NCBI GenBank assembly: GCA_017449925.1
Contig: JAFSYO010000047.1
Span: forward strand, 1 to 25,690
Length of the DNA stretch: 25,690 bases
Source: Stomatobaculum sp.
GTDB lineage: Bacteria > Bacillota_A > Clostridia > Lachnospirales > Lachnospiraceae
Reading direction: 5' to 3'
Shown here piece after piece: positions 14,492-22,551 of the stretch. Below the pieces are notes generated by a model. That model had not been told where the DNA came from and did no database searches. It saw only the letters and a list, made by a program, of their open reading frames with translations. The first letter of the stretch is position 1, and every line of letters starts with the position of its first letter. The position numbers were made by a program, and so were the translations under genes.

Positions 14492-15343
14492 ATGGGAGCA
14501 AGTCGTTTCTACTTTACGGAGGATGACGTAAAGCGCCTGGAAGAACAGGCAAGGCAGACACGTCAGGACATCATCTCAATGATCACAAAAGCGGGGGCAG
14601 GGCACCCTGGCGGGTCCCTTTCCGCTTCGGACATGATCACGGCGCTGTATTTCCACGTCATGAACATTGACCCGAAGAACCCGAACTGGGAGGACCGGGA
14701 CCGCTTCATTCTTTCCAAGGGTCACTCCTGCCCGGCACTTTACAGCTGCCTCGCGCGGCGCGGCTACTTCGATCCTGAAGAGCTGAATCACTTAAGAGAG
14801 TACGGGGCCATGCTTCAGGGCCATCCGGACATGCACACCACCCCCGGCATCGACATCAGCACAGGTTCTCTTGGAACCGGACTTGCGGTGTCTGTCGGAA
14901 CACAGCTCGCCGCGAAGGTCCGCGGTAAGGATTACATGACCTACTGCATGCTGGGTGACGGCGAAATGCAGGAAGGCCTGGTCTGGGAAGCTGCCATGGC
15001 GGCGGGACATCATGACCTGACCAACCTTGTGGCGATCGTGGACTGCAACGGCGTCCAGATCAACGGCTGGGTCAACGAGATCATGACCGTGGAGCCTATC
15101 GCTGACAAGTGGAGAGCTTTCGGCTGGAAGGTCGTGGAAGTGAACGGCCACAACATGAAGGATATTCTTACCGCTCTTCATACCGCGAAGACCATGCGTC
15201 ATCCGGTGGTGATCCTGATGCGGACCGTCAAGGGCAGAGGCGTCGACTTTATGGAAGACGATTCCGGCTGGCACGGCAAGGCGCCGAACCAGGCTGAGAT
15301 GGAGAAAGCCCTGGCTGAGATCGAAAAAGGAGGTATCGTCTGA
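14492..15343 (+). CDS. Transketolase-like enzyme, N-terminal (ThDP-binding) subunit
   Basis: The 283-residue protein matches the N-terminal third of transketolase: GAGHPGGSLSASD, SKGHSCPALY, and the ThDP/Mg site G155-D156-G157-E158 followed by the VDCNG segment. It moves two-carbon ketol units when joined to the partner subunit encoded next, whose start shares one base with this gene's stop (TGATG). Split transketolases are common in Clostridia and archaea and are often specialised. Placed beside a carboxylate transporter and an acetolactate-synthase-like enzyme, this pair may act on an unusual ketose or sugar acid rather than in the pentose phosphate cycle, which is inference. GGAAAGGAG supports the start. 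Confidence 0.93.
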   Translation: MGASRFYFTEDDVKRLEEQARQTRQDIISMITKAGAGHPGGSLSASDMITALYFHVMNIDPKNPNWEDRDRFILSKGHSCPALYSCLARRGYFDPEELNHLREYGAMLQGHPDMHTTPGIDISTGSLGTGLAVSVGTQLAAKVRGKDYMTYCMLGDGEMQEGLVWEAAMAAGHHDLTNLVAIVDCNGVQINGWVNEIMTVEPIADKWRAFGWKVVEVNGHNMKDILTALHTAKTMRHPVVILMRTVKGRGVDFMEDDSGWHGKAPNQAEMEKALAEIEKGGIV

Positions 15344-16281
15344 TGGGAAAGATTGCAGACCGTCATATTTTCGGAAATGAGCTTTGCGAGATCGGAAAGA
15401 CAAGAAAAGATTTTGTAGTGCTGAATGCTGATACCAAGGCCTGCAACCTGGAGAAGTTCCAGGAGATGTTCCCGGACCGGGCCTTCACCATCGGTATTGC
15501 CGAGCAGGACATGGTCGCGACTGCAGCCGGCATGGCTTCCTGCGGTGAGAAGGTATTCCTTTCCACCTTCGCGGTGTTCGCTACCATGAGAGCCTGTGAG
15601 CAGGTGCGTACCTTCGTGTGCCACTGCAACATGAACGTCACCATCCTCGGAACCCACACCGGCCTTCAGGTGGGCGGCGACGGCGCGACCCACGCGGCTG
15701 TGGAGGATGTCGGCATCACCAGGACCTTCCCGAACATGACCATCATCCAGCCCTCCGACGGCGTCTCCGCAAAAGCGCTGGCGCACGCGGCAGTGGATTT
15801 CAAGGGCCCGCTGTATGTCCGTCTTCACAGGAACGCGGTTCCGGATTTCTATGATCCCGAGACCTTCAAGTTCGAATTCGGCAAGGCCATCACCGTGAAG
15901 GATTACGGCACAGACCTCACCATCATCTCCTCCGGCATCATGCTTCAGAAGTGCGCGGATGCAGCCGAAGCTCTGAAGGCGCAGGGCGTCAATGTCCGCC
16001 TGCTCGACATGATGACCCTGAAGCCCCTCGACGAGGAAGCGATCCTCAAGGCTGCGAAGGAGACCGGCGCTATTATTACGGTCGAGGACCATAACGTGAT
16101 CAACGGCCTCGGCGCTGCGGTGGCATCCATCGTCGGCCAGAACCAGCCGGTCCCGATCAAGATCATCGGCATCCCGGACCGTTACGGCGAGTCCGGCGAT
16201 CCGGAGCTTCTGTACAAGGCATGCCATATGGACGCTGATTCCATCGTGGAAGAGGCGCTGAAGCTGAAGGCCAGGAAATAA
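15343..16281 (+). CDS. Transketolase-like enzyme, C-terminal (pyrimidine-binding) subunit
   Basis: The 312-residue protein supplies the pyrimidine-binding and C-terminal domains of transketolase. The catalytic Glu that activates ThDP is E54 in GIAEQDM. The family loop THTGLQVGGDGATHAAVED follows, and the C-terminal domain carries VRLLDMMTLKPLDEEAI and TVEDHNVINGLGAAVA. It forms the active site at the interface with the upstream subunit and is translationally coupled to it. A DXPS-like or dihydroxyacetone-synthase-like reaction cannot be excluded from the sequence alone. Confidence 0.93.
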   Translation: MGKIADRHIFGNELCEIGKTRKDFVVLNADTKACNLEKFQEMFPDRAFTIGIAEQDMVATAAGMASCGEKVFLSTFAVFATMRACEQVRTFVCHCNMNVTILGTHTGLQVGGDGATHAAVEDVGITRTFPNMTIIQPSDGVSAKALAHAAVDFKGPLYVRLHRNAVPDFYDPETFKFEFGKAITVKDYGTDLTIISSGIMLQKCADAAEALKAQGVNVRLLDMMTLKPLDEEAILKAAKETGAIITVEDHNVINGLGAAVASIVGQNQPVPIKIIGIPDRYGESGDPELLYKACHMDADSIVEEALKLKARK

Positions 16282-16303
16282 CTGAGCGCGAAAGGAGAGA
16301 GCC

Positions 16304-16981
16304 GTGAAGAATCCTCATGTAACTATTCTGCAGACCAGCTTTGCGAAGCGTGACGATACCATCGTTTTCCTGAAGGAGAAGGTACCGGGCGTCCGCGTAG
16401 AATTCATCACCGACAGCACCATCCTTTCGGATGTCCGCGCCAACGGCGGACCGGACAAGGCAGTCTTTGACCGTATGGCTCTGTACGCAAAGGCAGCTGA
16501 GATCAGCGGCGCTGACCTGATCGTCAACTCCTGCTCCACTGTCGGAGAGGTCGCAGACGCATATGCGAAGGAAGTCAACATCCCGGTCATGAAGATCGAG
16601 GATCCGATGTGCCAGGAAGCTGCGAAGCTCGGCACCAAGTTCGCCATTTTCGGCACCGTCGAGACCTCCATGGGCCCGGTGGCAAGGATCATCGAGCGTC
16701 TGGTGGCGGAGCGCGGCGAGAAGGCCGAGTACAAGCTCTTCGTGCAGAACGCGGCGTGGGATGCCCTGGTCGCAGGCCATCCGGAAGAGCACAACCGCAT
16801 CCTGCTGGAGAACATCCGCAAGCTGGATGAGGAAGGTTATGATGCTATCGTCATGAGCCAGGTGTCCATGCGCGCCCTGCTTCCGGAACTGACAGATACC
16901 AAGACCCCGGTGCTCTGCAGCTTCTACAGCGGCTACCAGGCCATCGCGGACAAGTTGAACGAGATCGCAGCACAGGGATAA
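16304..16981 (+). CDS. Asp/Glu/hydantoin racemase-fold protein with only one of the two catalytic cysteines
   Basis: The 225-residue protein has the two-domain Asp/Glu racemase fold. The first catalytic position is C77 in NSCSTVGE. At the second, where racemases and maleate isomerases carry Cys, this protein reads MSQVSM (184-189) and has no Cys. It is therefore unlikely to be a two-base racemase. Single-Cys relatives include decarboxylases such as arylmalonate decarboxylase, although there the retained Cys is the other one. The gene begins with GTG, set by AAAGGAG 6 nt upstream, and lies between the transketolase and ThDP enzyme genes, so it likely acts on a pathway intermediate. The reaction is unknown. 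Confidence 0.82.
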   Translation: MKNPHVTILQTSFAKRDDTIVFLKEKVPGVRVEFITDSTILSDVRANGGPDKAVFDRMALYAKAAEISGADLIVNSCSTVGEVADAYAKEVNIPVMKIEDPMCQEAAKLGTKFAIFGTVETSMGPVARIIERLVAERGEKAEYKLFVQNAAWDALVAGHPEEHNRILLENIRKLDEEGYDAIVMSQVSMRALLPELTDTKTPVLCSFYSGYQAIADKLNEIAAQG

Positions 16982-17014
16982 ACCACAATACAAAAACCCA
17001 GGAGGGAATATAAT

Positions 17015-18847
17015 ATGGCAAAGAAACTTGTATCTGATCTGCTTGTCAACTATCTTGAGCGCCGCGGCGTCACGAAGCTCTTCGGTCTCTGCGGACACAC
17101 CGTCATCGGCATGCTGGACGCTCTGTCCCGCAGCGAGAAGATCGAGTACATCGGCTGCCGCCACGAAGCGATCGCTTCCACCGCAGCTGACGGCTACGCC
17201 CGCGTCACCGGCAAGGCTTCCGTAGTCATGTGCCACCTGGGCCCCGGCATCACCAACGTCCTGACCGGCGTTGCCAACGCGCAGCTCGACTCCATCCCCA
17301 TGGTCGTCTTCGCCGGCGATGTCCCCAGCTACTACTATGGCCGTCATCCGCACCAGGAGCTGCAGCTCCATGAGGACGCCAACCAGTACGAACTCCTCCG
17401 TCCGGTGGTGAAGCGCGCGTGGAGAATCGACGATATCGAAGCTCTGCCCTTCATCCTTGACCGCGCGTTCCGTCTTGCCGAGTCCGGAAGACCGGGACCG
17501 GTCCTGATCGACATGCCGATGGATATGTTCTCCCGCGAGATGGAAGAGGATCTCTGGGACCGCACCTACAAGGACAGCCATGTGACCGATAAGGGCGGCA
17601 TCTCCCAGGAAGCTGCTGCAGCGATCGCGAAAAGATTAGTCGAGGCGAAGGCTCCGGTCATCCACGCCGGCGGCGGAATCCTTCTTGCCCAGGCATCCGA
17701 CGAGCTGGCTGCACTGGCAGAGTATCTGGATTGCCCGGTGTCCCGTACACTGGCAGGCCAGGGCTGCCTGTCCGACCGTCACCCGCTGATGATCGGCCAG
17801 ACCGGATTCTGGGGCCTGGAGTTCACCCACTCCCTCACCAAGAACGCAGACATCATCCTGGCACTGGGCACCCGCTTCGGCGAGGCGGACAGCTCCTCCT
17901 GGTATCAGGGCGTTACCTTTGATCCGGACGTCACCACCTTCCTGCAGATCGACATCGACCCGGCAGAGATCGGCCGCAACTATCCGGTAGAGATCGGCGC
18001 CTGCGGCGACCTGAAGGTCGCTCTGAAGCAGGTCCTTGAGGAAGTGAAGAAGATCTGCCCCGGAAAGGACAATCCGGAGCTGCGCGCAGCGATCCAGAAG
18101 GCGAAAGACGACTTCAAGGAGTGGAACAGGGAGATCTCCGAGGATTCCCGTTTCCCGATGACCCCGCAGCGCATCCTGAAGGACGTGAAGGAAGTCATTC
18201 CGGAAGACGCCCAGATCTTCACCGATGTCGGCTGGAACAAGAACGGCGTCGCGCAGGAGTTCGACATCACCGTTCCCGGAACCATCCATCACTCCTCCGG
18301 CCTTGCTACCATGGGCTTCGGACCGGCAGCGGTCCTGGGCGGCAAGGTAGCTGCTCCTGACAAGATCGCCATCTGCCTGACCGGCGACGGCGGCTTCGGA
18401 ATCAATGTCGGCGTCATGGCGGCGGCAGTCGAGCACGGCATCGCCTGCACATGGGTGGTCATGAACAACTCCCAGTTCGGAACCATCGCGGGCCTTGAGA
18501 ACGCGAACTACAAGACGAAGTTCGGAACCCAGTTCCTGAAGCCCGACGGCGAGCGCTACATCATCGACTACGCGCAGGTCGCAGCTGCATACGGCATTGA
18601 GTCCATCAACTGCAACAGCGCCGAAGAGTTCAAGCCGGCACTGGAGAAGGCTATGGAAGCCAACAAGGCAGGCAAGCCGTTCCTGATCAACGCACCGATG
18701 GAGAACATCGTTGTCCCGACCCCGGGCTGCTGGAACATCAACGACATCTACAGCCCGAACGAGCTGGTCAAGGAAGGCAAGCTGGTGAAGAAGGAGAACG
18801 GCAAGTACGTCGCTCCCAGCCACGCGAAGAGCCACAACGCGAAATAA
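17015..18847 (+). CDS. ThDP-dependent enzyme of the acetolactate synthase / decarboxylase fold, substrate unknown
   Basis: The 610-residue protein has the three-domain ThDP fold: an N-terminal pyrimidine-binding domain with catalytic E51 (RHE), a central domain (about 200-340), and a C-terminal diphosphate-binding domain with G457-D458-G459 and N484/N485 at the expected distance. GDVPSYYYGRHPHQE near residue 100 marks a subgroup that I recall mostly as unassigned 'ThDP-binding protein'. Such enzymes decarboxylate or ligate 2-oxo acids. Acetolactate synthase is unlikely because no small subunit or ilv gene is nearby. The operon context suggests cleavage of a 2-oxo acid made from the imported compound. 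The last 30 residues are a Lys-rich tail. A sulfoacetaldehyde acetyltransferase role is possible but not supported by a specific motif. Confidence 0.85.
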   Translation: MAKKLVSDLLVNYLERRGVTKLFGLCGHTVIGMLDALSRSEKIEYIGCRHEAIASTAADGYARVTGKASVVMCHLGPGITNVLTGVANAQLDSIPMVVFAGDVPSYYYGRHPHQELQLHEDANQYELLRPVVKRAWRIDDIEALPFILDRAFRLAESGRPGPVLIDMPMDMFSREMEEDLWDRTYKDSHVTDKGGISQEAAAAIAKRLVEAKAPVIHAGGGILLAQASDELAALAEYLDCPVSRTLAGQGCLSDRHPLMIGQTGFWGLEFTHSLTKNADIILALGTRFGEADSSSWYQGVTFDPDVTTFLQIDIDPAEIGRNYPVEIGACGDLKVALKQVLEEVKKICPGKDNPELRAAIQKAKDDFKEWNREISEDSRFPMTPQRILKDVKEVIPEDAQIFTDVGWNKNGVAQEFDITVPGTIHHSSGLATMGFGPAAVLGGKVAAPDKIAICLTGDGGFGINVGVMAAAVEHGIACTWVVMNNSQFGTIAGLENANYKTKFGTQFLKPDGERYIIDYAQVAAAYGIESINCNSAEEFKPALEKAMEANKAGKPFLINAPMENIVVPTPGCWNINDIYSPNELVKEGKLVKKENGKYVAPSHAKSHNAK

Positions 18848-18870
18848 TTTTCGGGATTCCTGTTCGCATC

Positions 18871-18917
18871 AAAAACGGACCGCCTGATGCACCATTCAGG
18901 CGCTGTCAGGCGGTCCG
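18871..18917. terminator. Bidirectional terminator between the ThDP enzyme gene and lysR2
   Basis: CGGACCGCCTGA (18876-18887) pairs with TCAGGCGGTCCG (18906-18917). On the minus strand it is followed by TTTTT, giving a strong lysR2 terminator. TCAGGCG also occurs at 18896-18902, so the same left arm can form a shorter alternative stem. Confidence 0.8.
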
Positions 18918-18959
18918 CTGTTATTGAACTAAAACTGGGAAGCCGGGGCACCGGCCGGA

Positions 18960-19856
18960 TCAGACCTGTTCCGTGCTGGCGTACTGGCTTACGATCAGAT
19001 TCCTCACATCCTGCGCTGCGCGGGAGAGAGGACGGGAGTGATCCCAGGAAAGATAGACCGTGCGGATGAATTCCCGGGACGGATCGTCAATGGGGATGGC
19101 GCGGATGCGCTCCGTCTTCATGGCAGGGACTTCGGGCAGGACAGCGACGCCGAATTTCAGAGAGACATACTGAAGAGCCGCGTTGCATTCCCGGACCTCG
19201 AAGACGACCTTCGGAATGACGCCGTGCCGCGTGAAGATGCGGTCCGTAAGGATCCGGAGACTGCTGGGCTTGTCCAGCATGATCATCGGTTCCCGGGCAA
19301 AATCCTGGAAGGAGACAAATTCCTTTGAAGCAAGTTCATGATCCGCAGGAACAGCGAGATACAGAGGCTGTTTCATGATAGTGATGGAGTCCGCCCAATC
19401 GTCACGATGGGCGCAGAAAGCGAGATCCAGGTCGCCGTTTTTCAGCTTGTTGAAAATATCGAAGGAAGTATCCTCGGTGAACTGAAAACGGACCGCCCGG
19501 ATGCCGGGTGAGTGGTAGATCTTTTCCATCAGAGACGGGATCAGGGATGCGGAAATGGAGTGGAAATATCCGATCCGTACATTCATCGTAGCCTGGCTGG
19601 CCGTCTGTTTGACGACATCCACTCCTTCATCCAGGAGCTGCATTGATTTTTTAACATAAGGCAAAAAGCGTTCCCCGGACTCTGTAAGGAGTATTTTACG
19701 GTTCTGTTTTTCAAAGAGTCTGACCCCCAGTTCTTTTTCCAGTTCATTGATGGAGTAGCTAAGGGTGGGCTGAGATATATGAAGTTCCTCTGCAGCATGG
19801 GTGTAATGCAGTACCCGGGCCAGAGTCGAGAAGTACTGAAGTTGAAGAAGAGTCAT
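18960..19856 (-). CDS. LysR-family transcriptional regulator 2 (divergent from the aldehyde dehydrogenase)
   Basis: The 298-residue protein has the LysR winged helix-turn-helix (1-60; YTHAAEELHISQPTLSYSINELEKELG) and a C-terminal ligand domain. It faces away from the acylating aldehyde dehydrogenase gene and probably controls it, and itself, through the TTGCG repeats between them. It differs clearly from LysR 1 and so is not a recent duplicate. AGGAGG supports the start. The effector is unknown. Confidence 0.9.
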   Translation of the reverse strand: MTLLQLQYFSTLARVLHYTHAAEELHISQPTLSYSINELEKELGVRLFEKQNRKILLTESGERFLPYVKKSMQLLDEGVDVVKQTASQATMNVRIGYFHSISASLIPSLMEKIYHSPGIRAVRFQFTEDTSFDIFNKLKNGDLDLAFCAHRDDWADSITIMKQPLYLAVPADHELASKEFVSFQDFAREPMIMLDKPSSLRILTDRIFTRHGVIPKVVFEVRECNAALQYVSLKFGVAVLPEVPAMKTERIRAIPIDDPSREFIRTVYLSWDHSRPLSRAAQDVRNLIVSQYASTEQV

Positions 19857-19886
19857 TTCTTTCCTCCTGAAAAGTTCATAAAAAGC

Positions 19887-19956
19887 ATTATAGCATAAAA
19901 CTCTGCAATTTTTGCGTTAAAAACAGATTCTTGCGTAAAAACTGATGTACTTTGCG
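19887..19956 (-). promoter_or_regulatory. lysR2 promoter with three TTGCG repeats
   Basis: A perfect TATAAT (minus strand, 19892-19887) lacks a good -35 box. TTGCG occurs at 19912-19916, 19931-19935 and 19952-19956, at 19- and 21-bp spacing, covering about -34 to -74 from the predicted start near 19880. This matches the usual LysR footprint and suggests autoregulation. Confidence 0.5.
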
Positions 19957-20040
19957 CTTGATGCTTTTAGAATGATCAGCTGAAATCTTTGATAGAGAAT
20001 TTCAATTGAAGCTTTCTATAATGAGGAAAGAATACTGATA

Positions 20041-20076
20041 TTGGACTTCCTGGTTTCCCGGGGCTATACTATAGCC
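20041..20076 (+). promoter_or_regulatory. Aldehyde dehydrogenase promoter with palindromic operator
   Basis: TTGGAC (20041-20046) and TATACT (20065-20070) are 18 nt apart. The -10 box lies inside the perfect palindrome GGCTATA-C-TATAGCC (20062-20076), a likely operator. A second TATAAT at 20017-20022 lacks a good -35 box. Confidence 0.5.
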
Positions 20077-20131
20077 ATGAAGCAAGTAACTAGCAAGGCA
20101 GTTAAAATTTTTTAAAAAGGAGAACACGGAT

Positions 20132-21568
20132 ATGGCACATGAAGTCACTCAGGAAGAGATCCAGATGATCGAAGAAAAGGTTGCGCGTGCTCGCGTTGCC
20201 CAGGATGTTATCGCACAGTATTCTCAGGAGAGAGTTGACAAGCTCATCCAGGCTGTTGGCGCTGCTGTTGTCAACATGAAGGTTTGGGCACCGATCTGTG
20301 ATGAGGCAGTTGATGAGACCGCTCTCGGCGATAAGGTTACCAAGAGAAACAAGAGAAACAAAATCAAACTGATCCTCAGAGACTGCCTGCGCTCTAAGAG
20401 TGTTGGAATTATCGAGGAGATCCCGGAGAAGGGCATCGTGAAGTACGCTAAGCCGGTCGGCCTGATCGCTTCCCTTGTTCCGACCACCAACCCCTGCCTG
20501 ACCCCCGCCGGCCAGATCCTTTACGCGATCAAGGCCCGCGACGTCATGATCTGCTCTCCGCATCCGCGTGCAAAGAACACCACCAACAAGTGCATCAACA
20601 TCATCCGTGAAGTGCTGGTCCGTGAGGGCGCTCCGGCTGATATCATCCAGGGTATCGAGAAGCCGTCCATCGCTCTGACCGCAGAGCTGATGAAGAGAGC
20701 TGACCTGATCATCGCTACCGGCGGACGGCCGATGGTCAAGGCTGCTTATTCCCAGGGCGTTCCGGCATACGGCTCCGGCGCAGGTAACGCTACCGTCATC
20801 ATCGACGACACCTGCAACACCCCCGAGTACCTTGCTGAGGCTGCTGAGAACACCAGAATTTCCAAGACCTCTGACTTCGGTTCCGGCTGCTCCTGCGACG
20901 GCAACCTGCTGATCCACGAGTCCATCTATGATGCGTTCGGCGAGGAGCTCCAGAAGCACGGCGCATATCTTGCAAACGAGGAAGAAGCTGAGAAGATCAA
21001 GAAGGTCATGTGGGATGAGACCGGACATCGTCTTCCGAACACCGTCGCTATCAGCCCGCAGAAGCTTGCTCTGACCGCTGGCTTCGAGATCCCGGAGGAT
21101 CGTAAGTTCATCGCTGTCACCGGCGGCGGAATCAACGAGATCGGCAAGGAGTTCTTCTTCTCCAGCGAGAAGCTGACCACCATGCTTGCTCTGTTCAAGT
21201 ATGAGGGCGAGTTCGAGAACGCCATCACCATGATGCAGAAGGTCTTCAACGTTGGTGGTAAGGGCCACAGCTGCGGTATCTACAGCTGGGACGAGGATCA
21301 CATCCACAGACTGGCAATGGTCGCTCCTGTTTCCCGTATGATGGTCCGTCAGCCCAACAACCGTGGTAACTCCGGTTCCGCTTGGAACGGCATGCCTCCG
21401 ACATCTTCCATGGGCTGCGGCACCTGGGGCGGCAACATCGTTTCCGAGAACATTGCTCTTAAGCACTACATGAACACCACTTGGGTTTCTCATCCGCTTC
21501 CCTATGACATGCCGTCCAACGAAGAGCTGTTCGGTGAGTTCGCAGTCGAGGGCATGGACGAGGAGTAA
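20132..21568 (+). CDS. CoA-acylating aldehyde dehydrogenase (AdhE-N / EutE / SauS-type)
   Basis: The 478-residue protein oxidises an aldehyde to an acyl-CoA with NAD(P), or runs in reverse. It shares the AdhE N-domain pattern: KPVGLIASLVPTTNP, SPHPRAKNTT, ATGGRPMVKAAYSQG and GSGAGN. The catalytic Cys is C253 in FGSGCSCDG; C255 is a second Cys beside it. It lacks the iron alcohol dehydrogenase half of AdhE and an obvious microcompartment-targeting N-terminus. The KRNKRNKIKLILRD segment reminds me of sulfoacetaldehyde dehydrogenases, from memory only. Codons ending in T (GCT, GTT) are more frequent here than in its neighbours, suggesting high expression or separate origin. AAAAAGGAG supports the start, and a strong terminator follows. 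Confidence 0.87.
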   Translation: MAHEVTQEEIQMIEEKVARARVAQDVIAQYSQERVDKLIQAVGAAVVNMKVWAPICDEAVDETALGDKVTKRNKRNKIKLILRDCLRSKSVGIIEEIPEKGIVKYAKPVGLIASLVPTTNPCLTPAGQILYAIKARDVMICSPHPRAKNTTNKCINIIREVLVREGAPADIIQGIEKPSIALTAELMKRADLIIATGGRPMVKAAYSQGVPAYGSGAGNATVIIDDTCNTPEYLAEAAENTRISKTSDFGSGCSCDGNLLIHESIYDAFGEELQKHGAYLANEEEAEKIKKVMWDETGHRLPNTVAISPQKLALTAGFEIPEDRKFIAVTGGGINEIGKEFFFSSEKLTTMLALFKYEGEFENAITMMQKVFNVGGKGHSCGIYSWDEDHIHRLAMVAPVSRMMVRQPNNRGNSGSAWNGMPPTSSMGCGTWGGNIVSENIALKHYMNTTWVSHPLPYDMPSNEELFGEFAVEGMDEE

Positions 21569-21628
21569 TTCCTTCGGATTCATTCTGTAAAGGAAAAGAC
21601 ATCTTAACCTGTCTGTGACATAATAAAG

Positions 21629-21661
21629 GCGGGGCGCAGCAATTCCTGCGCCCCGCTTTTT
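21629..21661 (+). terminator. Intrinsic terminator after the aldehyde dehydrogenase gene
   Basis: A perfect 11-bp GC-rich stem (GCGGGGCGCAG with CTGCGCCCCGC) has a CAATTC loop and a TTTTT tract. It isolates the dehydrogenase as a single-gene unit. Confidence 0.92.
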
Positions 21662-21711
21662 AAAACATCATTTAACTGACGACATAGATCATTAAAAAGG
21701 AGCGGGATAAT

Positions 21712-22524
21712 ATGCAGCAGTTTGAGGGCAGCAGGAACTATATCGCGTCGGATGAGCTGATTCGGAGCGTCAACATTGCGGCAGCGCTTCAAAAGCCGCT
21801 GCTTGTCAAGGGAGAGCCCGGAACAGGAAAGACGATGCTGGCGGAATCGATCGCGGACTCCCTGGGCATGGACCTTTTCATCTGGAACATCAAGTCGACC
21901 ACGAAGGCACAGGACGGCCTGTATGTTTACGACACGGTACAGCGTCTCTATGACAGCCAGTTCGGCACTGCGGGCGTTGACGATATTTCCCGCTATATTA
22001 AGCTCGGAAAGCTGGGCGAGGCCTTTGAGCGGGAGGATCAGGTGGTCCTTCTGATCGATGAGATCGACAAGGCAGACCTGGAGTTTCCCAATGACCTTCT
22101 CTGGGAGCTGGATCAGATGGAATTCTATATTCCGGAGACCGGCCGCACGGTGAAGGCGAAAAAGCGTCCCATCGTGGTCATCACTTCGAATGCGGAGAAG
22201 GAGCTTCCGGACGCGTTCCTCCGCCGCTGTATTTTCCACTACATTGCCTTCCCGAATGAGGAGATGATGCAGAAGATCGTCCTGGCGCATTATCCGGATA
22301 TCAAACAGAATCTGATGGATAACGCGATCCGGGCTTTCTACCGCCTGAGAAGTCTGGCAGGCATCAACAAGAAACCGGCCACCAGCGAACTCCTTGACTG
22401 GATCCGCGCGCTGCAGATCGGCGGCATTACGGAAGAGGATATGAAGCAGGTGCTTCCTTATATTGGTGTTCTTCTGAAGAAGACGGAGGACCTGCAGCTG
22501 GCTGCGAAAGAACATCTCTATTGA
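21712..22524 (+). CDS. MoxR-family AAA+ ATPase
   Basis: The 270-residue protein is a compact AAA+ ATPase. Walker A is GEPGTGKT (34-41), Walker B is LIDE with D116-E117, sensor 1 is in VVITSNAEKELPDAF, and an arginine pair in FLRRC probably forms the finger. MoxR ATPases work with VWA-domain partners to insert metals or mature enzymes, and the next gene, 27 nt downstream, encodes such a partner. The target enzyme is unknown; the dehydrogenase upstream is separated by a terminator. A good AAAAAGGAG site supports the start. Confidence 0.9.
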   Translation: MQQFEGSRNYIASDELIRSVNIAAALQKPLLVKGEPGTGKTMLAESIADSLGMDLFIWNIKSTTKAQDGLYVYDTVQRLYDSQFGTAGVDDISRYIKLGKLGEAFEREDQVVLLIDEIDKADLEFPNDLLWELDQMEFYIPETGRTVKAKKRPIVVITSNAEKELPDAFLRRCIFHYIAFPNEEMMQKIVLAHYPDIKQNLMDNAIRAFYRLRSLAGINKKPATSELLDWIRALQIGGITEEDMKQVLPYIGVLLKKTEDLQLAAKEHLY

Positions 22525-22551
22525 TCTTCGTTCTGCAGACGGGAGGGATCC

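Noticed and set aside
17015..18847. Biosynthetic acetolactate synthase large subunit
   Set aside because: There is no small subunit and no other branched-chain amino acid gene, and the subgroup motif near residue 100 is unlike IlvB.
14492..21568. Firm assignment to sulfoacetaldehyde or sulfosugar degradation
   Set aside because: The transketolase pair and SauS-like dehydrogenase hint at it, but no sulfite exporter, sulfonate isomerase or specific motif is present. It is kept only as a possibility.
20102..21583. A 493-residue minus-strand frame opposite the aldehyde dehydrogenase
   Set aside because: It is an antisense shadow. The plus-strand protein has conserved motifs, a good ribosome binding site and a terminator.
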